7,853 nt of DNA from the NCBI GenBank assembly GCA_027058925.1, contig JALTAS010000206.1, positions 1-7,853 of the forward strand, written 5' to 3'. The translations under genes and the position numbers were made by a program. Below the pieces are notes generated by a model. It had not been told where the DNA came from, ran no database searches, and was given only the letters and a program-made list of their open reading frames with translations. This document shows positions 1 to 7,171 of the stretch, one piece after another. The first letter of the stretch is position 1. Each line of letters opens with the position of its first letter. The DNA comes from Persephonella sp. (lineage in GTDB: Bacteria; Aquificota; Aquificia; Aquificales; Hydrogenothermaceae).

Positions 1-698
1 AGGTTGAAAAAAGCTACTCATCTTATCTTCTTGCAAAATCACAGCTTGAAAACATTCAGAACCAGATACAGTCTGTAAAAAACAGAATAATACAGCTTGA
101 AAATGATATAAAAAACCTGAAAAACAGTCTTTCTTATCTCCAGATAAGATCTCCAGTTGACGGTATTGTGCAGGACATTCTTTTAAGAGAAGGAAATCTT
201 GTTATTCCAGGGAAACCTGTTATGAAAATAGAAGAGGCAGGAAGATATGAGATCATAGTAAAAGTTCCTCCCGATTACCCTGTAAAAATAGGGGATAAAG
301 TAATAATTGATTTAGGTAGAAATGAAAAAAAATACACAGTATCTGCTGTTTACCCATCAGCGTCAGATTATCTAAAAGTTGTGAAGATAAAAACAGGTAA
401 AAAACCTGAAGGGATAGTTTCAAACAGTCTTTTAAACATCTCATTTATTAAAAATATGAAAGGTTTTATTGTTCCAAAAGATGCTGTATTGAATTTGAGC
501 TCTGGAAGTTATGTTCTTACAGTTTCTGATGGAAGGTTTATTAAAATTCCTGTAATGGTTAAAGGTACGAACAAAAAGTTTGCAGTTGTATCAGGAAATA
601 TAAAAGAAGGAATGAAGGTTGCTGTTGCTGAGGAAAGCAAATTAAGGCTCCTATCAACAGGAAAAGAGGGTAAGATCATACTGGAGAAAGAAGAATGA
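1..698 (+). CDS. RND efflux periplasmic adaptor (membrane fusion protein, HlyD/AcrA type), 5' partial
   Basis: The frame is open from the left edge (first full codon at base 3) to the TGA at 696-698, showing about 231 C-terminal residues; the true start lies upstream. The first 48 visible residues are heptad-like and rich in Leu, Gln, Asn and Lys, as in the descending arm of an adaptor coiled-coil hairpin. Next comes the second lipoyl half-motif, IRSPVDGIVQ...EGNLV.PGKPVMKI, then a beta-barrel and membrane-proximal region that includes IVPKDAVL and GNIKEGMKV. In this family the adaptor sits in the periplasm and links an inner-membrane RND pump to a TolC-like outer-membrane channel. The stop overlaps the pump start by 4 bases (ATGA), so the two are almost certainly translationally coupled. 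Substrate cannot be told from sequence. The GTG at 168 is an internal valine of the lipoyl motif, not a start. Confidence 0.9.
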   Translation, partial: VEKSYSSYLLAKSQLENIQNQIQSVKNRIIQLENDIKNLKNSLSYLQIRSPVDGIVQDILLREGNLVIPGKPVMKIEEAGRYEIIVKVPPDYPVKIGDKVIIDLGRNEKKYTVSAVYPSASDYLKVVKIKTGKKPEGIVSNSLLNISFIKNMKGFIVPKDAVLNLSSGSYVLTVSDGRFIKIPVMVKGTNKKFAVVSGNIKEGMKVAVAEESKLRLLSTGKEGKIILEKEE

Positions 699-3600
699 GA
701 TTTTTAGAAAATATTTTAAAAAGGCCACATTTTGTTCTTTCTGTTATTCTTTCTCTTTCATTTCTTGGTATTGTTGGTTTTTTTAATATAAAACAGAAAC
801 TTTTTCCGGATACAAACAGACCAACAATATCTGTTGTTATTGTGTATCCGGGAGCTTCTGCAAAGGATATGGCAGAGAATGTTGCCGTGCCGATAGAAAA
901 AAAGCTTTACACGATAGACAAGGTTAGAACTGTTTCGTCTGTCTCAAAAGATGAGGTCTGTGTTGTAACTGCAGAGTTTGAGTATGAGAAAGATATAGAA
1001 AAGGCTACTGTAGATGTTCAAAATGAGATAAACAAAATAAGATCAGACCTTCCAGAGGGTATCAGAGAACCTCAGATATACAAAATAACAGGTGCTACTC
1101 CTCCCGTTCTGGTTATTTCTGTTTACCCAAAGGATAAAAACATGTCTTTGACAGATCTAAGACAGATTGCAGAAAACCAGATAAAAAACAGACTTTTAAG
1201 ACTGAAAGAGGTGGCAAATGTTGATGTTTTTGGTGGATACAAAAAAGAGGTTTTCATACAGATAGACAGAAAAAAGTTAAACAGATACAATCTGCCTATC
1301 ACCACTGTAATATCAAAAATCCAGCAGATAAACAGCGATATCCCTGTCGGCATTATATCAGATGGTAAAAACAGAATTTTAATAAAATCCATAAACAAGG
1401 CTCAAAAAATAGAAGACCTGAAAAACCTTCATATCACTCCTGAGATAAAGCTCTCAGACATTGCAATAATAAAGTACGATCACTACACAAACAGCTCACT
1501 TTATTACGGGAACGGCAAACCTGCGATAGCCCTTGCTGTCCAGAGACAGCCTACAGGAGATGCACTAAAAACGATAGATGCTGTCAAAAGGCTAATTCCG
1601 GAGCTAAAAAAAGAGTTTCCATCTATAGGTTTTGAGATATCAGATACTCAGGAAAAGATAATAAGATTGAGTAATCTGAACATGCTTGAGGCTCTTAGAG
1701 ATGCGATCATAATGACAGCAATCGTTATATTTTTCTTCCTCTCAAACATCAGACAGATGATCATAGCAGGTATTTCTATACCTTTTGTTTACAGCATAAC
1801 GATCGGTATTATGTGGCTTCTTGGTATGGAGTTTAATATTGTCACACTGACAGCTATTATACTTGCACTTGGAATGCTTATAGATGATGCTGTTGTTGTA
1901 CTTGAAAATATTGAAAGACATCTTTATGAGCTTAAAGAGCCAGTGAAAGATGCTGTTATAAACGGTACAAAAGAGGTTGCTTTTGCTGTTTTATCTGGAA
2001 CGATAGCCACTTCTGTTGTTTTACTTCCTCTTCTTTTTGTTGGTGATTTTCCCCAGAGAATATTCAGACCTCTTGCTGGGACTCTTTTGATTGCTGTTGT
2101 GGTATCTTATTTTGTTTCAATAACTTTTATTCCTCTTATAGCCCCTTTTCTTCTTAAAAAAAGCTCTGAAAAAAACAGGATTGAGATTGTTGTGTATAAA
2201 ATCTCTGAATTTTTCCTAAATCCATTAAAAAATTTTTATGTGGGGGCTGTAAATCTCGTTTTCAGAAAGAAAATCCTGATGATCCCATATTTTGTATCTA
2301 TTATCATGCTTTTTGTAATCAGTATGAAAGTGATAATTCCAGTCGTTGGAAAAGAGATAATGCCTCCTATGGATACAGGTATAGTGAAGGGAAGTATAAC
2401 AGCCGACAGTAACCTTTCAATAAAACAGGTTGAAAATATCGTCAAAAAAATATCGGAAATCCTTAAAAAAGACAAAAATGTTGAGATATTCTCCATATCT
2501 GTAGGATCAGAGCCTGGAGTTTTTACAATGGGATCAGGAAAATCTCCCCAGTCTATAAGCCTTACAATTCACTACATTGATAGATTTCACAGGAAAAAAA
2601 GTATATGGGAGATAGAAAGAGATTTAAGAAAAAAGATATGGCAGATTCCAGACATAAAATATGTAAGTATTTTTGATTATGGGGCGACCCCTCTTTCCTC
2701 AATCAAAGGAAATCTTGACATAAGAATAAGCGGTGATAATCTGAAAACCCTTGACAGTATTGGAAGGAAAATATTTGAGATCACCCATAATGTAAAAGGT
2801 ATAACATCAGTTTCAAGGAGCTGGGATTATGACAAAACAGTTTATAATCTTAAGATAAACCACAAAAAAGCCCTTATTTACGGTCTTACTCCTTCACAGG
2901 TAGCTTCACAGATAGCTGTAAAACTAAGAGGTGCTGTTGTTTCTCTTTATAATGTGAATAATGAAAAATCACTGAGAATAAGGGTTTTATTTGACAAAAA
3001 CCAGAGAGAAAACATTTCAGATCTAATGAGTTACCACATTGACACCCCTAAGGGAAAAATCCCTCTGACACAGATAGTATCTTTTGAAAAAATAAAAGAA
3101 CCTACAGTGATCACAAGACAGGATCTAACATACACACTTGATATTTTAGGATACAGAGAAAAGGCAGCAATAACCCATATAGTCCAGAGTTTTAAAAAGA
3201 ATTTAAAAAACTCACAAATTGTTTTACCTGAAGGTTATACAATCTCAAATGAAGGAGATATAAAACAGCTGATTGATTCTTTAAAAAGAATGCTAAAAGC
3301 TATTGCACTTGGAATAATATTCCTGTTTTTTGCACTTGCGCCCCCTTTCAGATCATTCCTTTCACCTCTTGCTGTTATATTTGCTGTTCCTCTTTCCCTT
3401 ATAGGTGCTGCATGGTCAATACTGGCAATGGGATACCACCAGTCAATGCCAGGTTTAATGGGAATAGTTTTACTTGCAGGAATTATCACAAAAAACTCAA
3501 TTCTTCTGATAGATTTTATTCAAACCGCACTGGAAAGGGGAAAGAACATTCAGGAGGCGATCACTGAAAGCATAAAAATCAGAACAAGACCTGTTTTAAT

Positions 3601-3787
3601 GACAGCTTTTGGAACTTCTGCAGGTATGATACCTGTAGCTTTAGGCTTGGCATTAGGACTTGAGAGACTTTCTCCTTTGGGATCTGTTGCTATAGGAGGT
3701 CTTATTCTTGGAACATTTTTAACACTTATTTATGTCCCTATTTTCTACTACATTCTTCAAGAAATCAGAAAGAAAATCATTTCTTGA
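695..3787 (+). CDS. RND multidrug-type efflux pump, inner-membrane permease (AcrB/HAE1 family)
   Basis: A full-length 1030-residue RND permease with the expected duplicated layout: TM1 near residues 13-31, a large periplasmic porter loop (about 32-330), TM2-6 (about 333-500), TM7 near 527-548, a second porter loop (about 550-865) and TM8-12 (about 866-1025). The TM4 motif GMLIDDAVVVLEN carries the paired proton-relay aspartates D397 and D398, and TM10 carries the matching lysine K933 in ITKNSILLIDF. This Asp-Asp/Lys set is typical of HAE1 drug/amphiphile pumps and unlike the metal (HME/CusA) pattern, so export of hydrophobic or amphiphilic compounds by proton antiport is expected. The family works as a trimer with the adaptor encoded just upstream. 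The ATG overlaps the adaptor stop and has GGAG at 683-686, 8 bases upstream. No frameshift is visible. The specific substrate is unknown. Confidence 0.95.
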   Translation: MRFLENILKRPHFVLSVILSLSFLGIVGFFNIKQKLFPDTNRPTISVVIVYPGASAKDMAENVAVPIEKKLYTIDKVRTVSSVSKDEVCVVTAEFEYEKDIEKATVDVQNEINKIRSDLPEGIREPQIYKITGATPPVLVISVYPKDKNMSLTDLRQIAENQIKNRLLRLKEVANVDVFGGYKKEVFIQIDRKKLNRYNLPITTVISKIQQINSDIPVGIISDGKNRILIKSINKAQKIEDLKNLHITPEIKLSDIAIIKYDHYTNSSLYYGNGKPAIALAVQRQPTGDALKTIDAVKRLIPELKKEFPSIGFEISDTQEKIIRLSNLNMLEALRDAIIMTAIVIFFFLSNIRQMIIAGISIPFVYSITIGIMWLLGMEFNIVTLTAIILALGMLIDDAVVVLENIERHLYELKEPVKDAVINGTKEVAFAVLSGTIATSVVLLPLLFVGDFPQRIFRPLAGTLLIAVVVSYFVSITFIPLIAPFLLKKSSEKNRIEIVVYKISEFFLNPLKNFYVGAVNLVFRKKILMIPYFVSIIMLFVISMKVIIPVVGKEIMPPMDTGIVKGSITADSNLSIKQVENIVKKISEILKKDKNVEIFSISVGSEPGVFTMGSGKSPQSISLTIHYIDRFHRKKSIWEIERDLRKKIWQIPDIKYVSIFDYGATPLSSIKGNLDIRISGDNLKTLDSIGRKIFEITHNVKGITSVSRSWDYDKTVYNLKINHKKALIYGLTPSQVASQIAVKLRGAVVSLYNVNNEKSLRIRVLFDKNQRENISDLMSYHIDTPKGKIPLTQIVSFEKIKEPTVITRQDLTYTLDILGYREKAAITHIVQSFKKNLKNSQIVLPEGYTISNEGDIKQLIDSLKRMLKAIALGIIFLFFALAPPFRSFLSPLAVIFAVPLSLIGAAWSILAMGYHQSMPGLMGIVLLAGIITKNSILLIDFIQTALERGKNIQEAITESIKIRTRPVLMTAFGTSAGMIPVALGLALGLERLSPLGSVAIGGLILGTFLTLIYVPIFYYILQEIRKKIIS

Positions 3788-3796
3788 AACTCATAC

Positions 3797-3813
3797 TTGA
3801 TTTAAAAAATCAA
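3797..3813. promoter_or_regulatory. Perfect inverted repeat over the korA -35 region (possible operator)
   Basis: TTGATTT (3797-3803) and AAATCAA (3807-3813) form perfect 7-base arms around a 3-base AAA centre. The repeat covers the proposed -35 element of korA, a usual place for a repressor site or, less often, an activator site. It is not followed by a T run, so it does not look like a terminator. The arms start like FNR/CRP-type half sites (TTGAT...ATCAA), but the spacing between those pentamers is 7 rather than 4, so no regulator is assigned. Confidence 0.35.
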
Positions 3814-3826
3814 ACAGTGTTATATT
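3797..3826 (+). promoter_or_regulatory. Putative sigma-70-type promoter of korAB
   Basis: TTGATT (3797-3802) and TATATT (3821-3826) are separated by 18 bases, giving a plausible -35/-10 pair upstream of korA. The predicted transcription start would fall near 3833, leaving a leader of about 45 bases. The 90-base gap shows no T-run terminator after the efflux operon, so read-through from upstream is also possible. The surroundings are very AT-rich, so chance matches are easy; this is a prediction only. Confidence 0.4.
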
Positions 3827-3864
3827 TTATAAACCGAATAAAAGGTAAAGCCAAAACAATAAAA

Positions 3865-3869
3865 GGAGG
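3865..3869 (+). promoter_or_regulatory. Ribosome binding site of korA
   Basis: GGAGG lies 8 bases before the ATG at 3878. It is a strong Shine-Dalgarno match at good spacing and fixes the korA start. Confidence 0.8.
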
Positions 3870-3877
3870 AATCCGCT

Positions 3878-5680
3878 ATGGCATTTGATTTAACCATTAA
3901 GTATGCCGGTGAAGGAGGAGAAGGTGTTATCTCTGCCGGTGATTTTACAATGAGAGCTGCTTCTAACCTTGGTTATGAGGTTGTTACCTTCAAATCTTTT
4001 CCGGCTGAGATTAAGGGAGGATATGCGCTGTCTCAGGTGAGAATGTCTGATGAGAAAATACTTTCTCAGGGTGATGGTTTTGATATACTTGTTGCTTTCA
4101 ATGGAGAGGCATATGAGGTAAACAAACCGCTCTTAGGCAAAGGTAAGGTTCTGATCTGGGATGGCCCGGAAGGCGGTGATTTTGAGCCAGATCTTGAAGA
4201 GCTTGAAAAAATGGGAGTTTTTGTTTATGCGGTTCCTATGTCTAAACTTGCCAAGGAAGAAGTGGGCGCATACATAACAAAAAACGTAATAGCTATGGCA
4301 TCTGTTTTTGAGCTTTTTGGATTTCCGATGGAAGTTCTGAAAAATGAGATAGTCAAAAAGTTTTCTAAAAAAGGAGAGGATGTTGTCAACCTAAACTTCA
4401 AAGCTATTGAGGTCGCGCAAAACTATGTTAAGGAACATCTGAAAAAGATAGATCCATTCAAAGTTCCAGGACCACTACCAAAGAAAGATGTTATTATCGT
4501 TGAAGGTAACGAGGCTATCGCTCTTGGTGCTGCGGTGGCTGGGGTTAAAGTCTTTGCCGCATATCCTATCACTCCTGCCACAACAGTTGGAAATTATCTT
4601 TCCCCATTAATACTCAAAACAGGTGGTTTTGTTTATCAGTCAGAAGATGAAATATCCTCAATGGCTGCGATTATAGGTGCTTCTTTTTCCGGCGTTAAAG
4701 CCATGACAGCCACTTCAGGTCCAGGAATATCCCTTATGCAGGAGCTTATAGGACTTGCTTCAATGACAGAAACACCTGTAGTAATTGTTGATGTTCAAAG
4801 AGCCGGACCTTCAACTGGTATGCCTACAAAACATGAACAGGCTGACCTTTTTGCAGCAGCTTTAGGTGGACATGGTGATGACCAGAGGGTTGTTATAGCA
4901 CCAAAGAATGTTGAGGAAAACTTCTACCTTACAATAGAGGCCTTTAACCTTGCTGAAAAGTATCAACTTCCTGTTCTTCTTCTCACAGATGGCTCTTTAT
5001 CCTTGAGAGCAGAGGCGATACCAACACCTGACATAAAGAAGATAAAAGAAAATCTAATTGAAAGACCTGTTGTAAAAAGAGAAGATGTAAAACCTGAAGA
5101 GTTACAAAATCTGTTTAGATATGCTGTAACTGAATCAGGAATTTCTCCTGTTTTCGTTCCAGGGGTATCACCTAAGCCTTACACTGCAACAGGTCTTGAA
5201 CATGCAGAAAACTCAAGACCAAGAACAACCCCTGATGAAAGAGTGAAAATGATGAACAAAAGGTTTAAAAAGATAGAAAATATAGAACAGGAAAATCCTC
5301 ACCTTGTTGAGTGGGATCTTGGAGATCTGAAAGAAGGAGATAAGGCAGATGTTGCTGTTGTTTCATGGGGTCTGACAGCATCTATAACACAGGAAGCTGT
5401 TAAGAGACTCAGAGATAAAGGATACAAAATAGCTGCCCTTTATCCGAAACTCCTTTATCCCGTTCCAAAAAATGCGCTGGAAAAGCTGTCTGAAATGGCA
5501 GACAAAATACTCGTTCCTGAAGCTTCTTATCTTGGTCATTTTGCAAGATTTATTAAGATGTTCACCAATATACCACAGGAAAAAATAGTTCAGTTTAATG
5601 TTTATAGAGGAGAACCTTTTATCCCTAAAGAGATAGAGGAAAAACTCCTTGAACTACTTGGTGAAAAGGTGAATGCGTAA
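3878..5680 (+). CDS. korA: 2-oxoglutarate:ferredoxin oxidoreductase, fused gamma-alpha subunit
   Basis: A 600-residue subunit of a two-subunit 2-oxoacid:ferredoxin oxidoreductase. Residues 1 to about 190 are the gamma domain, with GEGGEG at 11-16 and FKSFPAEIKGG near 38-48. A short linker leads to the alpha pyrimidine-binding domain: EGNEA at 209-213, the substrate-site motif YPITP at 229-233, SGPG at 280-283, and VQRAGPSTGMPT with R308, the arginine expected to hold the 2-oxoacid carboxylate. A second alpha domain (about 485-600) contains the VAVVSWG strand. With KorB it forms the TPP and [4Fe-4S] enzyme that interconverts 2-oxoglutarate and succinyl-CoA plus CO2 with ferredoxin. In autotrophic Aquificota it runs in the carboxylating direction of the reductive TCA cycle. 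Length and fusion match the two-subunit Kor type rather than four- or five-subunit enzymes. Family assignment is firm; 2-oxoglutarate as substrate is an inference from family and size. Confidence 0.9.
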   Translation: MAFDLTIKYAGEGGEGVISAGDFTMRAASNLGYEVVTFKSFPAEIKGGYALSQVRMSDEKILSQGDGFDILVAFNGEAYEVNKPLLGKGKVLIWDGPEGGDFEPDLEELEKMGVFVYAVPMSKLAKEEVGAYITKNVIAMASVFELFGFPMEVLKNEIVKKFSKKGEDVVNLNFKAIEVAQNYVKEHLKKIDPFKVPGPLPKKDVIIVEGNEAIALGAAVAGVKVFAAYPITPATTVGNYLSPLILKTGGFVYQSEDEISSMAAIIGASFSGVKAMTATSGPGISLMQELIGLASMTETPVVIVDVQRAGPSTGMPTKHEQADLFAAALGGHGDDQRVVIAPKNVEENFYLTIEAFNLAEKYQLPVLLLTDGSLSLRAEAIPTPDIKKIKENLIERPVVKREDVKPEELQNLFRYAVTESGISPVFVPGVSPKPYTATGLEHAENSRPRTTPDERVKMMNKRFKKIENIEQENPHLVEWDLGDLKEGDKADVAVVSWGLTASITQEAVKRLRDKGYKIAALYPKLLYPVPKNALEKLSEMADKILVPEASYLGHFARFIKMFTNIPQEKIVQFNVYRGEPFIPKEIEEKLLELLGEKVNA

Positions 5681-5687
5681 TGATTTT

Positions 5688-5711
5688 TATCAGGGTTTTG
5701 ATACCCTTTTT
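5688..5711 (+). terminator. Weak hairpin with T run in the korA-korB gap (possible attenuator)
   Basis: AGGGT (5692-5696) pairs with ACCCT (5703-5707) around a 6-base loop, and the T run spans 5707-5711, so the geometry is that of a weak intrinsic terminator. An alternative stem, TATCA (5688-5692) with TGATA (5699-5703), uses part of the same bases, so the two cannot form together. The 5-bp stems are short, so full termination is unlikely; partial attenuation, RNA processing or chance are all open. Confidence 0.35.
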
Positions 5712-5736
5712 AAACAAAAATAAAACAAATTGATAC

Positions 5737-5743
5737 AAGGAGG
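5737..5743 (+). promoter_or_regulatory. Ribosome binding site of korB, favouring the second of two ATGs
   Basis: AAGGAGG ends 3 bases before the ATG at 5747 and 6 bases before the adjacent ATG at 5750. Normal spacing favours the second ATG as the true start. Confidence 0.7.
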
Positions 5744-5749
5744 ATAATG

Positions 5750-6673
5750 ATGGAATATATAAAACTTGAAGAAAAATTACCCCCAAAGGAGTACAGAAGT
5801 GACATAGAGCCGACATGGTGTCCAGGATGTGGAGATTTTGGTGTTGTGACAGCATTAACAAAAGCTTTCTCCGATGAAAAACTTGATCCTACAGCCCTTT
5901 CTCTCGTTTCAGGAATAGGATGCTCATCAAGGCTTCCTCTATGGATGAATGCTTTTGGTATTCATACTGCCCACGGAAGAGCACTTCCAGCAGCCGTTGG
6001 TGCAAGACTTGCAAAGCCAGAAATACCTGTTGTGGTAACAGCAGGGGACGGTGATATTTTTTCAATCGGTATGGAGCATTTTCCCCACGCAGCAAGAAAG
6101 AATTTTGATATAACTCTTATAGTAATGGATAACAGGGTGTATGCTCTAACAAAAAACCAGACATCACCAACATCAAGACATGGGTACAAAGGGTCTCTCA
6201 ACCCATACGGAAATATTGAAAATCCATTCAACACCATAAAATTTGCGATAGCATCAGGAGCAACATTTGTTGCACAGTCATACTCAGGAAATCCAAAGCA
6301 TCTTGCTGAAACTATTGAAGCGGCACTGGAGCACAAAGGTTTCTCATTTGTTAATGTTTTATCTCCATGTCCAACATTTAATAAGGTTGATACATTCAAG
6401 TACTACAAAGGAAGACTTATTGATATAAACAAAGAGCTTGGACATGATCCTTCTGATATGAAAGCAGCTCTTGAGCTTGCTTCCCATGTTCTTGACGCTG
6501 ACTACCCAGAACTTGAAGATGCAGAACCATTTAAGGGGAAAAGACCTATCGGAATATTCTACAAAGCAGAAAAAGAAACTTATGAGGAAAAAGTTGCCCA
6601 GTTAAAAGCAAAATTTGCACCTCCTTCAGGGGAAGTAAACTGGGATGAGATACTATCTAACTACAGGCCGTAA
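5750..6673 (+). CDS. korB: 2-oxoglutarate:ferredoxin oxidoreductase, beta (TPP, [4Fe-4S]) subunit
   Basis: The beta subunit of about 307 residues, numbered here from the ATG at 5750; an ATG directly before it at 5747 would add one Met but sits too close to the ribosome binding site. WCPGCG gives C24 and C27, GIGCSSR gives C58 and LSPCPTF gives C207: the four cysteines expected to bind the single [4Fe-4S] cluster of two-subunit enzymes. GDGD at 99-102, followed by MDNRVYALTKNQTSPTS (126-142), forms the Mg-TPP pyrophosphate site and the active-site loop. The subunit binds TPP and the cluster and passes electrons to ferredoxin. It lies 66-69 bases after korA and ends before a strong terminator, so korAB is a two-gene unit. 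No separate delta (ferredoxin-like) subunit is present, as expected for this type. R61 after CSS may help recognise the distal carboxylate of 2-oxoglutarate. Confidence 0.92.
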   Translation: MEYIKLEEKLPPKEYRSDIEPTWCPGCGDFGVVTALTKAFSDEKLDPTALSLVSGIGCSSRLPLWMNAFGIHTAHGRALPAAVGARLAKPEIPVVVTAGDGDIFSIGMEHFPHAARKNFDITLIVMDNRVYALTKNQTSPTSRHGYKGSLNPYGNIENPFNTIKFAIASGATFVAQSYSGNPKHLAETIEAALEHKGFSFVNVLSPCPTFNKVDTFKYYKGRLIDINKELGHDPSDMKAALELASHVLDADYPELEDAEPFKGKRPIGIFYKAEKETYEEKVAQLKAKFAPPSGEVNWDEILSNYRP

Positions 6674-6680
6674 TTCTTTT

Positions 6681-6700
6681 GGGCGCTTATGCGCCCTTTT
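6681..6700 (+). terminator. Intrinsic terminator of korAB
   Basis: GGGCGC (6681-6686) and GCGCCC (6691-6696) form a perfect 6-bp all-GC stem with a TTAT loop, followed by TTTT, only 7 bases after the korB stop. The GC-rich arm stands out sharply from the AT-rich background. It is oriented for + strand transcription; the other side lacks the A run needed for termination of the - strand. Confidence 0.9.
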
Positions 6701-6718
6701 ATGATAAAAATCATTTTT
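6701..6718 (+). terminator. Possible back-up terminator hairpin
   Basis: ATGAT (6701-6705) and ATCAT (6710-6714) flank an AAAA loop and are followed by a run of T. The all-weak stem directly follows the strong terminator and may serve as a second stage or simply be an AT-rich coincidence. Confidence 0.3.
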
Positions 6719-6719
6719 C

Positions 6720-6748
6720 TTGCTTTTTTTTATTTGGATATTTATACT
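6720..6748 (+). promoter_or_regulatory. Promoter of the lipoprotein-BlaI-M56 operon
   Basis: TTGCTT (6720-6725) and TATACT (6743-6748) are separated by 17 bases. The -10 matches TATAAT at 5 of 6 positions; the -35 keeps only TTG. A start near 6755 would give a leader of about 20 bases before the ATG at 6777, with GGAG at 6766-6769 as ribosome binding site. It sits just after the korAB terminator, as expected for a separate operon. Confidence 0.55.
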
Positions 6749-6765
6749 ACATTAAATAGTAGAAA
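6741..6765. promoter_or_regulatory. Imperfect dyad over the -10 and start site: likely BlaI-family operator
   Basis: The dyad is centred on base 6753, with arms TTTATACTACAT and AAATAGTAGAAA; 9 of 12 arm positions pair. The core is TACTA (6745-6749), 7 bases, TAGTA (6757-6761). As recalled, the staphylococcal mec operator core is TACTA, 6 bases, TAGTA, and its left side continues CAT as here. The dyad covers the -10 element and the predicted transcription start, where a repressor would block RNA polymerase, and the operon it controls encodes a BlaI/MecI-family protein. The right half lacks the TGTA typical of that family, so the match is incomplete. Confidence 0.5.
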
Positions 6766-6776
6766 GGAGAGATGAT

Positions 6777-7163
6777 ATGAGAAAACTTTATTTTTTATTA
6801 ATCTTAATTACAGGTATTGTAGCTTTTTCCTGCACTTCAAAAGAGAGTTTCAAAAAAGAGCTCTCTGAAGGAGAGATTAAAATAGTAATAACTTCAGATC
6901 AACCGCCACATGTAGGTATTAACAAATGGAAACTGAAGGTGTATCAAAACGGAAAACCTGTAACAGATGCAATATTGAAGATAAATGGATATATGCCACC
7001 AATGCCAGGAATGCCAGAGATGAGTTTTGATTATCCTGTTAAAAAGGTTGGCGATTATTACCAGTCTGATGTAAATTTATCAATGGGTGGAACATGGCAG
7101 ATAACCGTTACAGTTGAAAAGGAAGGTAAAACACAAAAACTAAAATTTGGTTTTAATCTGTGA
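6777..7163 (+). CDS. Small lipoprotein with Met-rich motif, YtkA/FixH-like
   Basis: A 128-residue protein with a short basic start (MRK), a hydrophobic stretch at 4-18 and C19 in an AFSC lipobox-like site. The lipobox is not ideal because -3 is Ala and -2 is Phe. Export and lipid anchoring facing the periplasm are likely. The mature part is a predicted all-beta domain with paired strands and the pattern MPPMPGMPEM (M73, M76, M79, M82), then LSMGGTW (M103) and a final strand pair. This arrangement resembles YtkA-like/FixH-like domains, in which clustered Met and His can bind copper; H45 may also take part. Metal binding is inferred, not shown. It is the first gene of an operon: the BlaI-family gene starts 8 bases after its stop. 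The start is supported by GGAG 7 bases upstream. A role as metal or stress sensor partner, or as a copper carrier, would both fit. Confidence 0.75.
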   Translation: MRKLYFLLILITGIVAFSCTSKESFKKELSEGEIKIVITSDQPPHVGINKWKLKVYQNGKPVTDAILKINGYMPPMPGMPEMSFDYPVKKVGDYYQSDVNLSMGGTWQITVTVEKEGKTQKLKFGFNL

Positions 7164-7171
7164 GGTGTATG

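Noticed and set aside
168..698. Adaptor gene starting at the GTG at 168
   Set aside because: The GTG encodes a valine inside the conserved lipoyl motif, and the same frame stays open with coiled-coil coding upstream to the window edge.
1123..3489. Several 84-91-codon open frames on the - strand (1123-1398, 2236-2496, 3235-3489)
   Set aside because: All are antisense to the intact RND pump gene and translate to Phe/Ile-rich or low-complexity protein typical of AT-rich antisense.
3797..3813. FNR/CRP-family site
   Set aside because: TTGAT and ATCAA are present but 7 bases apart instead of 4, so the known recognition geometry is not met.
5962..6399. 145-codon open frame on the - strand
   Set aside because: It lies wholly inside korB, which has clear cofactor motifs. 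The reverse frame shows no recognisable domain and no ribosome binding site was noted.
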